A DNA stretch of 64,000 bases from Epiperipatus broadwayi (GCA_028023455.1 JAQFVV010006203.1:6604821-6668820); one strand, 5' to 3'. Positions 34,661 through 46,903 are shown, numbered from the stretch's first letter. Made by a program: numbers and translations. Notes: generated by a model not told the origin, from the sequence alone.

Positions 34661-37600
34661 GGTCAGGCTAAGTATTTATATACAGAACTGTAGATAGTAA
34701 AATTAATATTTAAGTTTTTGGCAGTCTAAAGAGTCATAATGAAAAAAGTATTTATTGTATAAAAAAGTTCACTAATCCAAAACAAAAACAAAAAAAAAAC
34801 CCCAACTCCTGTTGAATGAGGCGATTTTGAATTAATAGCAGTGTTTTCTTTCTGTTAGATCTAATTTGTTTAAAGTTGAACTATTTTTTTTTTTATACTT
34901 AGAGAATTGTTAATTTTTATTTTATATTCTTATTTTTGTCAGCTGCTTTTTAAAATTTTTTTTATATCAACTCTTATTTATATCACCATTTTGTTACAAT
35001 TTTAATATCCAAATACAAATTTTTGATCTTTTTTTTTAATTAAAAAAAAAAAATTTTTTTTCTTAGCAACTAAACTTCTACAATATGATGAACCAGTTCA
35101 TTAGTTAAGTCATTTAAAGTCTTCAAATTTACAAATCTAAGAGGTACGAATATATTTTTAAGATTTACCTGAAATACAGATAAATGTTATGTTAATAAAG
35201 ATTTTCCACATTTCAATATTTAATATTTTAAGATGTAATTGGCACATTTTCTGATATTCAGGCCATGATTTATCTTTATTACAAATTGCCATCATAATGT
35301 TTCAGCATAAATCTACTACAGTATGATGATGATAAAGAAAATAATAATCAGCTAAACTTTTTAATTTTTACAACACATGCATGCTGATTAATAAATGTAT
35401 GGAAAAACTGCTTTTAAATACTCCATTGCAGTGTAAAAATCTCTTCAACAATCCATCATACAGGAACAGCGAAAAAAGAATGCAATATCCATCAGGTTTG
35501 CCAAGTGCTGAGAATTTGAGCTGTTTTTCATCCTTGTTTTTATTCTTTAGCTAAGAATATCTAAATCTCCATTTTCCAACCAATCATGAATTACTAGCTG
35601 GGTTGGCTGGGACAGTATTAGAAGAAAAAATCCTAAATTTAATTAGAACTTGAATTTTACACAGATTATCTGCTGATTTCAAATGCATATTATAGGATGT
35701 AGCAATGCTTTACTAATTGCACTATGGGACTTCTATATTACTCTCTATGACAACATGTAGATGCTTCATTATTTGACCATGAAACCTTTATTTTAATCTG
35801 TATAATACAGTTTTAATTTTTTTCTGTATAATATCATAATTATAATTTTTTTACAAAGCTTCATAGAACTTTTGTTCTTATTTTCACCCTATGAAACTCA
35901 GCATTGTACCATTCACAGAACTTACCCTAATGATTTTTGGCATTATTTTAAAATTTATGTATTTTAAACATGTAAATAACTTGGATTTGATTCGGCTGAT
36001 TATTTTAAATAACATTGTTTAGTCAAAATATATCTTTGTAATATTTTTATATCGTAACAAATTTTTATAAAATAGTATTTTTATTGGTGACTTTTTTTTT
36101 CTTGTAATGTTTACAAATGCAATATTTTTAAAATTAATAAATATAATTTTTTGAATATAAGTATGAAAATATGTGTGAAAAACTCCCATCATTCTTTTCA
36201 TTTATGGTTATCATTCTTTTAGGATATTTTAAGCTTCAATAGTTTATTTGTTTGAAACATTTTTTGGAGCATCTCTCTGTAACATTATCCCAAAATTTAC
36301 ATAATCTCATTTGTCATTTACTGCAGTGATAAAATATTTGACTTGGAGCTATGCTAAATGTAGTTGTCAAAATATCTTATGGAATTCCTGAAGAATTAAC
36401 TATATGATTACTTGATGAAAGTTTAAAAAAAAGAATTGTATTTTTCATTTCGTATTATATATTTCAGCTTCTTAAATTTAAGGTATTACATGTTTTTCTG
36501 TGAAATACAACCATTTGACTTTAAATTCATTGCAAAAAAAAAAAAACTTGATGATATCAGTTATATCTAATAAATAGGTCTTGCTTAAATTCTGTTTCAG
36601 GAAAACTTCTTATGTAAATAAATTTTTCCTCTTTAGGGAAAGTTTTCATCAACTTTTCACCAATTCTAAGTTTATATAAAAAAAGTGATAAAATTTCTTT
36701 ACAATATACATATTATCCCTGATAATGTTTTGGTACAGTTATTAGATTTTTTTTTGTTGGCCAGGATATAATAAATTTTTTAGCATTTGATTTTTTCAGT
36801 TTTTTGGAAATTTAAAGTTTGAACTATGTTTTACATAAGAATGGTAGACTCATAAGCTAAATATTGCTTGATCATTTATCAAAAGTAAAAGAAACAAAAA
36901 TCTCAACTGACCATAGTGATGTAATGCTTTATATAACTAAGATTGTTTATTAAATTCTTGCCATATAAATGGTCTCATTAATTGAACTCTCAGGTATAAA
37001 TTTTTGCATCACTATGATGTTGAAGAATGTTGATGTAATAATAAGACATAAAAGTTGCTTTTTATTTTTCACTATTATAGGCCATAATGTCATAAGATTT
37101 TTATGTTCTCTGTTTCATCGGAACTATGCTCTAAATAAGCATAATTTCTTTTTGATCTAGGATTCATTTCTATAATTACACCACTTCAAAACAACATATC
37201 TTTAAATTTGTAATGCTAGAATAATCTGTATTAAGGGGTAGCAAAACATTGATAAATTACAAATGAATAATGATCAAGTGTTATTATCCCATCATAATTT
37301 CTTATTACTTGCCTTTCAGTTAGAGAACATATGTAATAAATGAATATCACATAATAAAGATATATCACTAGTATAAATGTTTTTGTTTACTCATAATAAC
37401 TTGGCTGCATAAAATCTGTAAATTGTGAAACAGTCTTCTGTGATAGAAAATTGTGAACTGTATTTTTGAATTCCACATTAAGAGTAGATCAAAACTTACC
37501 TATGTACATTTTTTATTTCAAACTTTAATATGTACAGTAGTACCTTTTCTGAATCAACACTATATGCTGAACACAAGCATTCTTGACCAACAGTTTCTCA

Positions 37601-38507
37601 AACTTTTTTTCCTGATTTGTGGATTGCATACAATATTTGCTATACTAAATTACAAATTAAAACTCAGAAAAATTTTAAAGTTATTTATTAATTCGTATAA
37701 TAATAACAATAAATCATTACAGCAATTACAAATTGGCATAGAATATTTTCAGGTTTATAATAATAGTTTTAATCAAAATTTAAATAGTCTTATAAAATAA
37801 AAGAATGAAGTTAATTCTTGTTTCTGCATTGGTGCAAGAAGGAAATTTTAGGTTAAATGAAAATAACTATTAAACAAGAATAGACTAGAAGTATTGAAAA
37901 TAAATCGGAAAATCTCTCAAAACTTACGTAAAAAGAAAACAAAAATAGTTGGGCAAAGATCCAAATTGATGAGAGGAAATTCTCAGAACAAACTGAGTGA
38001 ATCTCTCAAAACTTATCTTTTCAAGCCTAATGACCTCCATTTTAGAAAATTTGAGAATAAAAAGGCTAATAACATCTTAGTATGTTAATTATGAAAATAG
38101 TTTTTGGAAATTGCAAAAATTTTGGAGACCATCAGTTCATAGATCACAGTTTGAGAAACCTTAATCTAGGCAAAAGAAGTTTTGTAATGATTGGAAGTTT
38201 ATTTTTTTGTGAAATGGTGGCAAATATAAATTAATATTATTTAATATGTAAAGGGAAAAACAAAGGCAATTATTATTTCCAATCCATTTTGAATATTGTT
38301 CAAATTTTATATTTAGTATGCACTTTAAAGTAATAGAATAATTCTTTAGTGTAATAATTAATTATAATTTCATTTTATTTTGTTGTCTTCTATGTAGATA
38401 AAATGAATTTTCACTCACTCCTTTGTAACAATAGATTTTTTTAGAGTTTGAAATAATTTTATCAAAGAATTTACATCTTATGTTACATTGATATTAATAG
38501 TATTAAA
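34661..38507. other. AT-rich sequence without recognised features
   Basis: Frames at 36019-36201 (minus), 36969-37160, 37453-37800 and 37894-38088 (plus) have no domain. The 115-codon frame at 37453-37800 is I/L/N-rich and looks compositional. A/T homopolymers at 35035-35060 and 36533-36546. Confidence 0.45.
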
Positions 38508-38835
38508 CCACTAAACATCACATGATCACCATTTATTATGCTTGCTCATAACTTATTAAAACAGGCAAAACTCTCCATACAGTAGTGCAAGCCAGAATAA
38601 TCAATGGATGTCAGAAGGCTTGTGCATAAAATCTAGGTGCAATGCTCTCAGATCCAAGGCACCTCACTGACGAAAGCCACAAGCTAGAAACTAGTCTGGG
38701 GATATTGGATGAGTAGGCACTAGATAGGGAATTTATGCACAAGCCTTCTGGCATCCATTGATTACTCTGGCTTGCACTGAGTGGCACTACTGTATGGAGA
38801 GTTTTGCCTGTTTTAATGCTAGTAATATTTAGTGG
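38508..38835. mobile_element. 328-bp foldback element carrying a hammerhead ribozyme
   Basis: Ends CCACTAAACATCAC and the reverse complement CCACTAAATATTAC. The arms share TTAAAACAGGCAAAACTCTC, CATACAGTAGTGC, CAAGCCAGAATAATCAATGG and AGAAGGCTTGTGCATAAA (left 38556-38632, right about 38732-38822), with an extra CACTCA-type insertion in the right arm. The unpaired loop contains the ribozyme at 38652-38710. It is GC-richer than the flanks, suggesting a younger insertion. The minus-strand frame 38611-38838 is not a real gene. Confidence 0.85.
38652..38710 (+). ncRNA. type I hammerhead ribozyme, intact core
   Basis: Order: ATCCAA-GGCA-CCTCA (stem I 5' side), CTGACGA (38667-38673), stem II AGC-CACAA-GCT (with an A/A mismatch at the 10.1/11.1 position), GAAA (38687-38690), stem III formed by the palindrome ACTAGT, cleavage triplet GTC ending at 38696, then TGGGG-ATA-TTGGAT (stem I 3' side). 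ATCCAA/TTGGAT gives 6 pairs and CCTCA/TGGGG gives 5 (one G.U), separated by an internal loop as in loop-loop stabilised type I hammerheads. The two-base-pair palindromic stem III is typical of Penelope/retrozyme hammerheads thought to act as dimers. Every nucleotide of the CUGANGA and GAAA core is present. Activity is inferred, not shown. Confidence 0.75.
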
Positions 38836-39244
38836 CATTCATTGTAATTTAAAACAGTGATTAGTTGCAAATGTATGCAATTTTATTCAGCAAACTGGAA
38901 TTACAACAACTATATATAAAATTATAAAATACTCTTTTTTAAAAGAAAAACTTTTTATTCATATAAATGCATTAAAAAGTAAACAGTAAATTTTCTTAAG
39001 CTTTCATAACATTATTGATATTATGCAGCCAAAAATAAAAGCTCTTCATATTCAAAAATGGAAATTTTTACATTTTTAACTCTATGTGAATAAAAGTTCT
39101 TTAAATAGTTTAATCAGTCTTTAATCCAAAAATTGATCATCAATGGTATTTTTTTCTACTGTGTTGTATTAGAAGTTTTTGAGTTGTTTTGAATAAATTA
39201 TATTATTAATAGATTTTTTTAAAAAAAGGTTATTACATGAAAGT

Positions 39245-39330
39245 TGTGACCAGCTGAAGTTCAAATCTATGGATCTTGAAATCACAACCTCCAGAATGAT
39301 ACAGTGATAGACCACAAACAATGATGATTA
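39245..39330 (-). mobile_element. SINE family 2, 5' half, minus strand
   Basis: On the minus strand: GTGGTCTATCACTGTATCAT (A-box region), TCTGGAGGTTGTGATTTCAA, GATCCATAGATTTGAACTTC. This matches the tRNA-like heads at 22201-22260 and 54990-55100. The 3' block is missing. Confidence 0.5.
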
Positions 39331-39837
39331 TTATATGGTCATAATATTCTTATGCCTATTAAACTGATCATCATTCAAATATACGAATTTAACCTTTTAT
39401 ATCACTAAGATATTTATGATTGTTTTGTGACATTTATTTTAAATAATAATCCACATTATTTTTTCCTGCTAATCAATTTCAAAGAAGTCTAATTTCCTTT
39501 CCTGTTAACCTTAAGATTTAAGAATTCACCTAGAGAAAATCGTTTTAGAATCCATAACAAACGATCTACTTTTATGTAGAAGGTGCAAACCAAAATCTTT
39601 TTATTATCTTTACGTGGTGTGTGTGGTTTATAAAATTAAAATACTGTAATCTATTTTTAGATATTTTTTATATTGAAATTTGATTAATAAATGAACAGTC
39701 TTATTATTATTTCATCTAAGCATTAGTTTATTAATCGGTGTATATTTAGAAATTGCATTAAAATATAAGATTTACCAAGTTGTGATTGGCTTTTTTTTTT
39801 TTGATTGAAAAAACATTTCATACAAGCAGAAGCTCAG

Positions 39838-39870
39838 TATAAATAGCTGACTCATGTCAAAACATCAGCT
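39838..39870 (+). promoter_or_regulatory. possible TATA + initiator core promoter
   Basis: TATAAATAG at 39838-39846 is followed, with 29 nt between the first T and the A, by CATCAGC (A at 39867), close to the arthropod initiator TCAGT. The following 60 nt are GC-richer than the surroundings and end at a T-run. No downstream gene is recognised. The match could be chance in AT-rich DNA. Confidence 0.3.
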
Positions 39871-41139
39871 GCCATTTTTAGGACACGTGCCTGGAGATTG
39901 AGGAAATCGATATACTCCCACAAACTTGCTAACGAAAGTTTTTTTTTTTTTTTTAAAAAAAGATTAATACACACTTTTAAATACTGCCTACATATTCATA
40001 TAAACTGCAGTACATTTCTGCATGCAGAATATTTTTTAACTCTAAATATAAAATCACTTTTTAAAAATAAAATTAATATTCAAAGCTGGACCCCAATTGT
40101 GATATATTACTGATTCTTAGTCCATAATTTTATGACATAGAGGAGATCTTGAGGAGAAAATTGTGTTGGCAATTAAGGTTTGATACATACTCTGTAGGTT
40201 AGAGATTTAATTGTTCAAGAAAGAACATGGGTTTCGTATAGATACTCTTGAGTGGTGTTCTATGCATTTTTCTTCTGGAAAATGACTAGCATAATCGACC
40301 ATGGCCATATTATTGTCAGACATGGGCTCGAATAATGTATTGTAGCTTAGACAGAATCATTATTTATTGCCAAATATAACATGCTGTTTTGCTAGTAAAT
40401 CTAATGTGTGTTGTTGCAAAGATAGCTATGTAAATTTTGATCTTTTTTCCAATTCACTTTAAATGACCAATTCCAAGGATAACATGTGGATTCATTTAGT
40501 TTTATCATGAATTTCCAATGACTACTTACGTCTTTCTATCACCAACTATATCCAAACATGTTTATTGATTCTTTGTATTATGTGTTTGTGCTTAGATTTA
40601 ATAGTTTAAAAATTTATTGTACACCTGATCCCTGATATTGTTAAAAATGAGATTTTTAAATATTTTCCAATTTTTGAAATAGAAGTAATATTAAATACAA
40701 ATGCATCCACATATATCACACATTGGTTCCAAAGTTCTTATTTGACATTTTGTAATGTTGAGTTTTTATTATTTCTGCAGCAAAAAAAAAAAAAACCCAC
40801 AAAATAAACACTTAGTCTAGTTGCAGCTCTTCATTGTATTTTATATTGTTATTCTCTGCTAGGAAAATCATATTAAAATTCACTATAAAATACTTTATCT
40901 AGAAAGTCTTGCTAATATTCATTTGCCTCACTTCCACAATCTTTTGTAAATATGCTCTTACAATTGTATCACAACTAAAAGCTGAAAAATATCCTATTTG
41001 CTCTTTTAGTCTTGCTATTGGATGTTCATAATATTAAATAACTTTCTCAAAACATCTTCAGTGTCTTTATGTGACAGCAATGGGGAGCAATGTCTATGTT
41101 TTATGTAATTATTATTAAAATATTTTGTTCTATGGTAAA

Positions 41140-43345
41140 TATAGAAAGCAGCAATACAATCAACTCATTTGTTTCTCTTCTGTTCATTTCCTAGTCTTTA
41201 ACTCCACGTAACTCATTCCGTCCTTTGTATTATCCAATAGACAATCTCATCCCTTTTATTACTACCTACTATTACTTTCAAAACATCTCTGATTAAATAA
41301 TTTTTTTTTTAAAATATAAATTTGATTCAGTTTCTTTTTTATATTCAATCTCCAAATCAGTCTTTTTCCATTCATTTTCATCAAAACTTTTTCATTTATT
41401 ATTATCCACCCAAATTAAAACTCTCCATTGATCTTCATATCATATCTCATAAGCCTCCAATCATTTTTTATTCATTGTCCATATCTTAAGAACCATATAA
41501 TAACACTTAACAAGTAGCATCTGACCAATCTCTTTCTTAACTTTCTCTTCATAGATTCACAGAATATTTTTCTTTTAGTCAATGTCAACTTTGCCAATAT
41601 TTTCTTTTTACCTTATTTTTCACTTTTTCCATCTTCATTCCATCAATTTCCCAATTATTTAAATCCATTTTTCTGTTAAATCATTTTATTCTCACGTTTG
41701 GTTTTTATTCATATTAATCCTCATTCTATATTCAATATATTTTTTTTCTCTTCAGTTACAAGAATTATATTATCTGCGAATCTTATACATCTTATTATTT
41801 TATTTCTAAGATTAACTATTTCATAGTTCAAATATTTATTTATTAAAAAGCACAAGTAATGTACACATCTCTAATATCTCTTCCATATTCACTTCCCCAC
41901 ACTTTATTTGCCAATATTACATATCAATCCTTTTTCTTTTCAATACACTCATTCCTTATGATATTGACAAGCCTATTTTAGGTTACTGCATCAGATACTT
42001 TTTCCTATTTCAGTATATCTTCCACAATCAGTACAATAACAATCTGTTGTATTCCTTCCTTCCGAAAATTATATTATTCTTTCCAAATATTACATTTTAT
42101 TTTTCCATGTATTTTTTGAATTAAAATTTAAATAATATTTTTCAATTGATATTTTAAAGTTTGTTTTTCTGTACAGCTTTCTTCTCAGCAATCAGACTCA
42201 GTATAGTTCTCAATTTCTGTTATCAAATTACTCAGTCAATTCCACAATTTTCATAATTATACACTATTCAAATTTTTTTAACATTACTATAAGTATTGCT
42301 TCAATTCTATCACTTTACTCTTTTTTATTTATTCAATCTTTAACCATATCTTCCTTCATTATATCTACACCTTGCTCATTTCTTTCAACATTATCTTCTC
42401 TCAATTTCTCATAATTAGTTTCATCATTATTTTTTTTTTAGACAAATCCTGAATGTAATCACTTTATCTTTTCAATATATTTTTATTAGAAACCACTACT
42501 TATTTTTTTCAGCTGATTTTTTCGTTAATCATTTCTTCTTTTCCCAAGTGATACTTTTAATTCTAAACACTATATCATTCATCCCCTCCCCCTCCATTGA
42601 CACTATCTCTCTGTATTGTCTTTGTAATCCAATTGGTTTTTCTCTTGCTAAATCTATTTCTTTCCTTGGTTCATTATTAATATTTCTATATATCATTTGT
42701 TTTTTGTTCAATATATCATTTGATCTTCTTTGCTATTTATATTCTTATATATTTTCTATTCTTCCCTTTTTTTTAATACTACCACAGTTATTGATTGGTT
42801 GCTATTATGTTTCTTACCATTTCCAATATTTCTTCTTTTGTCTTAAACCATTATCATTTATTAGAATCATTCATGTATTCTTCACCTTTAATAGTACTCA
42901 CAAATTATTACACATAAATCTAGGAATCTTTCTATTTGTCTCACTTTTTCCAATCTTAACCCATATATCTCATCCCTTTTTATTTTTAGAATTCAACTTT
43001 ATTTTTGCCATAATCGGATTATGATCAGCATTTGTATCAGTCTTTTATATGTGCAATGTTTTTAAACAATTTTTGAATCATGTATTTGTAAACATAAATT
43101 TATTCTTCTACAAAATTATAAACCAATCACTTCTTTCATTCCTTTATCGAATTCCAGAATTCCCTATAAGTTTGCTTTCTGTTTTCTTTTTTCACAACTG
43201 TATTTTAATCACTGACAATAAAATACATGTGTCATTAACCTTTTTTTGCATTATCTCTTCCCATTTTTCATATTGCTTATCAGTTACTTCATCATTATGA
43301 CTAATAATCAGAAAAAATATATATATTGATGTACTAAATCTCTGG
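41140..43345 (-). pseudogene. endonuclease-reverse transcriptase LINE fossil
   Basis: Read from 43345 downward across shifting frames. The APE-type endonuclease comes first: HNDEVTDKQYEKWEEIMQK (about 43300), a remnant of GDWN...VG, an ERNERxxW-like block, TNTWFKN, and ADHNPIMAKIKLN (about 43045-42985). The linker follows at 42711-42529 (RKEIDLAREK, NDIVFRIKSIT). RT starts near 42410 (VDIMKEDMVKD), then a WKNKM/HGKI block, a VEDILK block at about 42020, and the catalytic box RFADNIILVTEE (about 41795-41760; usual FADD). The thumb and C-terminal tail follow: RKRLVRCYLLSVI (about 41540), an NEEVLxRVG-like block, and a DEIVYWIIQRTE-type end near 41200. Numerous stops and frameshifts and the FADD-to-FADN change show it is dead. 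Clade not assigned. Confidence 0.85.
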
Positions 43346-44040
43346 TCTTTGCAAATGTTTTTGTGATCATGAATCTATTAACATATTCATCTTTGTTACA
43401 CTATTTGATATTCCCCAATGGCAATACTGAAGCAATGGATCCGGAAGTCAAATCCATGCTTCACAGCCTGCTATAAACTCACCGGTATTGCAAACCTGGG
43501 TTAAATTTATATTCAAGTATCAACAGAGTTTTGCATTAAATAGAAAATTAAAGTGTTTCATTTTGTATATTCAACATTCATGAAATTAACTATTTAGTTT
43601 AAAATATTCATTTAAAGTAAATTTGATCAAAATTAAATCGTTCATAAAAATTTGTTTTTCAAAATTTATTAAAGAAACATATATGTATGGCAAGCATATA
43701 TATATGTATGATTAAATGCAAAATTCTGTTGAAACTAAACCTCCACTTTATTAAAAGAAATAATAATATATTTTTCTTTTAATTTGTTTAAAAATATATG
43801 TGTATGATTTTATTGTAAGATAAGCCTGCCAACATTCCTAAAGTAATTGCATTTTCAATTAGTGTTTTAGTCAGGGCAAATTAAATATGACCTTTTTAAT
43901 AAATCAAATTATGAAATTAAAGCAAAATTTTATAATAAAAACTTAAAGTTTATTTTTAGCCAAAACATTACTTTGAAACAAAAGAACGTGGGGGCTTATC
44001 AAGACCTAGAATCATACGAAAAACAATAGAAAAGTATCGC
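43346..44040. other. unassigned sequence
   Basis: A GC-richer patch at about 43425-43505 (CAATACTGAAGCAATGGATC to CACCGGTATTGCAAACCTGG) separates the LINE fossil from AT-rich DNA. No family is recognised. The rest is low complexity. Confidence 0.4.
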
Positions 44041-44640
44041 TGGAAAGGTATAAAAGGTGGGGAGAACAAAGGACTAGATCTTGATTCTGAAATTCGTCTA
44101 GATCTTTATTCTGAAATTCTTCTGAGATATAATTCTTAGATGATTCTTAGAGCTTTATTCTGAAATTGTTACTGAAGTTATTCTGAGATTGTTATTAGCT
44201 GCTGCTTTTCGGCTCATTTTGATAGAGTTCTACTATTTCTGCTATGGCGATCACGTCTTATGACTCTCCGAGATTGTACTGAAAGTTATTGCTGAAACCC
44301 ACCCATTTTGTCCTAGTTCTTGTGAAGAATTCTTTTTTTTGATTTAAAAATGTGACACTTCAAAAATTATATTAATCTGGTGGACGTGACCATGTATGGC
44401 GGCTATGCCCATCAGATTTGTCTTCCATCGGGGTCCTGATCCATCAAAATGCCATAAGAGTGTCGAGTATATAATGAAACTGAACTGTGAGCTGTATGTG
44501 TGCCCTATGTGTCAAATGCTTCCAATCATAATATTCTTGTCCGGACAAACGAATCCACGAACGTCAATCAAGCCAGGACATCGAGAGAAATGGACAAAAC
44601 TAAAAATCCTGTACTGGTAACTTTTCATCATCTCCTCATG
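44041..44640 (+). other. GC-richer block with promoter-like start and short frame
   Basis: TATAAAAGG at 44049-44057 is followed by imperfect repeats of TTATTCTGAAATT (44083-44200), a TGTGACACTTCA at 44351-44362, and TGGTGGACGTGACC at 44379-44392, whose reverse complement ends CCACCA like a tRNA 3' end. Then comes a 74-codon frame (44396-44620) starting MAAMPIRFVFHRGPDPSKCH with a CPMCQM pair of cysteines. TATA box, leader, primer-binding-like site and short ORF together could be a 5' LTR and leader of an LTR retrotransposon, but no second LTR or gag/pol domain is recognised. Alternative: first exon of an unknown gene. Confidence 0.3.
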
Positions 44641-45386
44641 AACTATTACTTTCCTTGTTTTTACCCTTTAGCTTTCTAAATGTTCTCATTTAAATTATTA
44701 TCTTTTCTCAGGTATTTATCTTAATGTTAATATTATATTTATATGTATTTTAAATTGATCACTATTCCTCATTCTATAAAGTCAAATCAGTATGACATAT
44801 ATATTTTATTTTCCTTATGCGGTGTAAATTTATTCTTTTATTTGAAAATATTTCCAATTTAAAATGATTATTTATAATTTAATACTAGTTTAAGTTTCAT
44901 TTTGTTTTTAGCAATTCGACCTCCTCGATAACACGTATGTTTGATCTTAGTTATTCTTAAAGTTAAACATTGTTATTTAAAGAAATCTTTAAATATCTTA
45001 AATTATTCGCATAGCACAAAACAATGATAATGCTTTGTGAAATATTTATTTCAACTTTGCTTTATTGAAGGGATATGAGTTGTTAAGCTAAATTAAATTG
45101 AAAAATCAATACCCATGCCGCACTACCTCATTTTTAAAATTATTCATTAGGGGTTTGTTACCTGGGGAATAGCGGAGATATTTAAAATCTTAATAATATT
45201 TTATTACTTCATTTATTAAAGTATATCATTCAAAGTAAAGCAGTAGTCTTGTAATTTTCCTTTCAACCTTTCATTTGCTTAATCTGTTAGGTTAATTGTC
45301 CGATGATCCAAGCATAGCACAAACATTTCACTCATTTATATATATCTATACTGGAACATTACACTTATTTTTAGATACTAAAGTAG
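44641..45386. other. unassigned AT-rich sequence
   Basis: Nothing recognised. Confidence 0.5.
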
Positions 45387-45472
45387 TCTAGTCGATTGTC
45401 TCACCCCTGATGCTAAGCTTGGGCCGGGTTAGAAAATACTTTATGCGTGTCTCGGATATGTTGTTGGTTCGT
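45387..45472 (+). repeat. possible 5S rRNA-derived remnant
   Basis: TCTAGTCGATTGTCTCACC, TGCTAAGC, TTGGGCCGGGTTAG, TACTTTATGCGTGTC and GTTGTTGG line up, in order, with the 3' two-thirds of animal 5S rRNA (TCTCGTCCGATCACC, TTAAGC, CGGGCCCGGTTAG, TACTTGGATGGGTGACC, GTTGTTGG). There are small indels and a missing 5' third. It could be a 5S pseudogene or the head of a 5S-derived SINE. Downstream 45473-45605 stays GC-rich with an internal GAGGCCATAG/CTATGAATGGCCTC inverted pair. Confidence 0.4.
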
Positions 45473-45605
45473 GGCCAGACTCGAAAATAGACGAATAGGG
45501 TTGAGGCCATAGTATTCTTGATTTTTATATCTCGCCTATGAATGGCCTCGAGATACCTTTGCCTAGTCTTCGAACTGGGTTAAACCAGCATACACATTCG
45601 ACCTG

Positions 45606-46541
45606 CACAATACTAACTCCATTTATTGCTTTACCATTACCAGAATAAAATATCTATTATTCTTCCCACTCTACTTCCTTTAATGCTACATCTTTCTTAT
45701 TTAGCCTTAGTTTTCTTTTCAAGTTTTTCAATTGCCCAGCTCTTCTCAAGGAATCTCTTATTAATTATACCCAATTTTAACATTCTTCTCTCAGTTTGTT
45801 ATTTTTATGGGGATTTAATATGTGATGACCTGATAAGTATCATGTCTTTTTGTGATGAGCAAAATACCCAATCCGTCTTTAGCCAAGATCTTAACATGTT
45901 ACTTGTATGCTCATGCTCTTTATGAATAAGGGAATAATATAAAAAAATAGTTTTCTGTTACTTTTTCTGTCCAGTAATAATACTCTTTACAGACTCAATG
46001 TATTAATCATTTCTTATTAATGACCATCCACTTTGCCAATGTTATCCCTAGTGATCCTCAATTCAGAAGAATGCTATTACAGATCAAGTGCCAGCAGAAT
46101 GATGACTTATTGAATAGTAATCAATTCTCATCATTAAACATTTGTTGTTATAGGAATTGTATCATTTTATAAAATAATACATGCCACTGATTTCTCTACT
46201 ATTTTCTTATGTCAATTGATAAATGATGAAATATCTTATTTTTAAATCCATCCTTATTGCAGTCCCCCCTCCCTCAACACAATAAAGCTATTAAAATATT
46301 AGAACGGATTTACATTCTGAAAGCTACTAACCATCCAAGCTAGAAATCTGCTCATCATTTTTTTATTATTATTATTATTATAATAGCATAAGAAATTGTA
46401 CATAGTAAGCTCATCATTTGATTAAGATTCCAATAATAAGTTAGGGTAGAAAACTGATTTCCTTCTCATTATTGGATTAAGTATCCAATAGTAAACTAGG
46501 CTAGAAAACTATTTGTTTATCATTTCAGCTTAATTTTATTA
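45606..46541. other. unassigned sequence
   Basis: The 99-codon plus-strand frame at 45626-45925 is leucine/serine-rich without a domain. An ATT-tract at 46360-46380 may be an old SINE tail. No further feature. Confidence 0.45.
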
Positions 46542-46647
46542 AAATTAAATTGAGAGACTGCAGAACTCTCGCGCTCATCACTATCTAACAGCCAATCAGG
46601 CTGTCAGATAGTGACGAGCGCAAGAGTTCAGCAGTCTCAATTTAATT
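46542..46647. repeat. palindrome with 50-bp arms
   Basis: AAATTAAATTGAGAGACTGC through CACTATCTAACAGCC and its reverse complement GGCTGTCAGATAGTGACGAG through GTCTCAATTTAATTT surround AATCA. The right arm continues into TTTGCGCTTTATAAAAATAA, and this right-arm-plus-extension is repeated at 46904-46990. Confidence 0.9.
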
Positions 46648-46903
46648 TCAATACTGTTTGCGCTTTATAAAAATAAATATTATTTACAGACGTTACTGCA
46701 TGTTATAACATCTAAAAACTACTGTGTAGTAAATCGTAGGATTTCACACTGTATGTTTGTAATTTAAACTCAGTGAGTTAAGTGTGAAGATATTTTAATA
46801 TTCACACTTTCAGATCTAAATACTTTAGACTGGCTTGGATATATAGAAAGACTAGGGTGGACCACCCTGTTCTTATTAAATTTTCTGTCTTGTATTTACG
46901 ATC

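Larger units (their letters stand above)
38836..41139. other. unassigned sequence with a SINE and a promoter-like site
   Basis: The listed SINE (39245-39330) and TATA-type site (39838-39870) are the only supportable items. T/A homopolymers at 39791-39803, 39939-39962 and 40781-40795. Confidence 0.45.

Noticed and set aside
37453-37800. 115-codon plus-strand protein
   Set aside because: I/L/N/F-rich with no domain, no GC shift and no repeat support; probably chance in AT-rich DNA.
38611-38838. 75-codon minus-strand protein
   Set aside because: It spans the hammerhead-bearing foldback element; reading frame is incidental.
42548-43024. 158-codon plus-strand protein
   Set aside because: It is antisense to a LINE endonuclease/RT fossil and has only hydrophobic low-complexity character.
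46598-46647. Hammerhead core in the GTGACGAGCGC block
   Set aside because: Only a partial GACGAG match; no GAAA follows and the flanks are explained by the palindrome.
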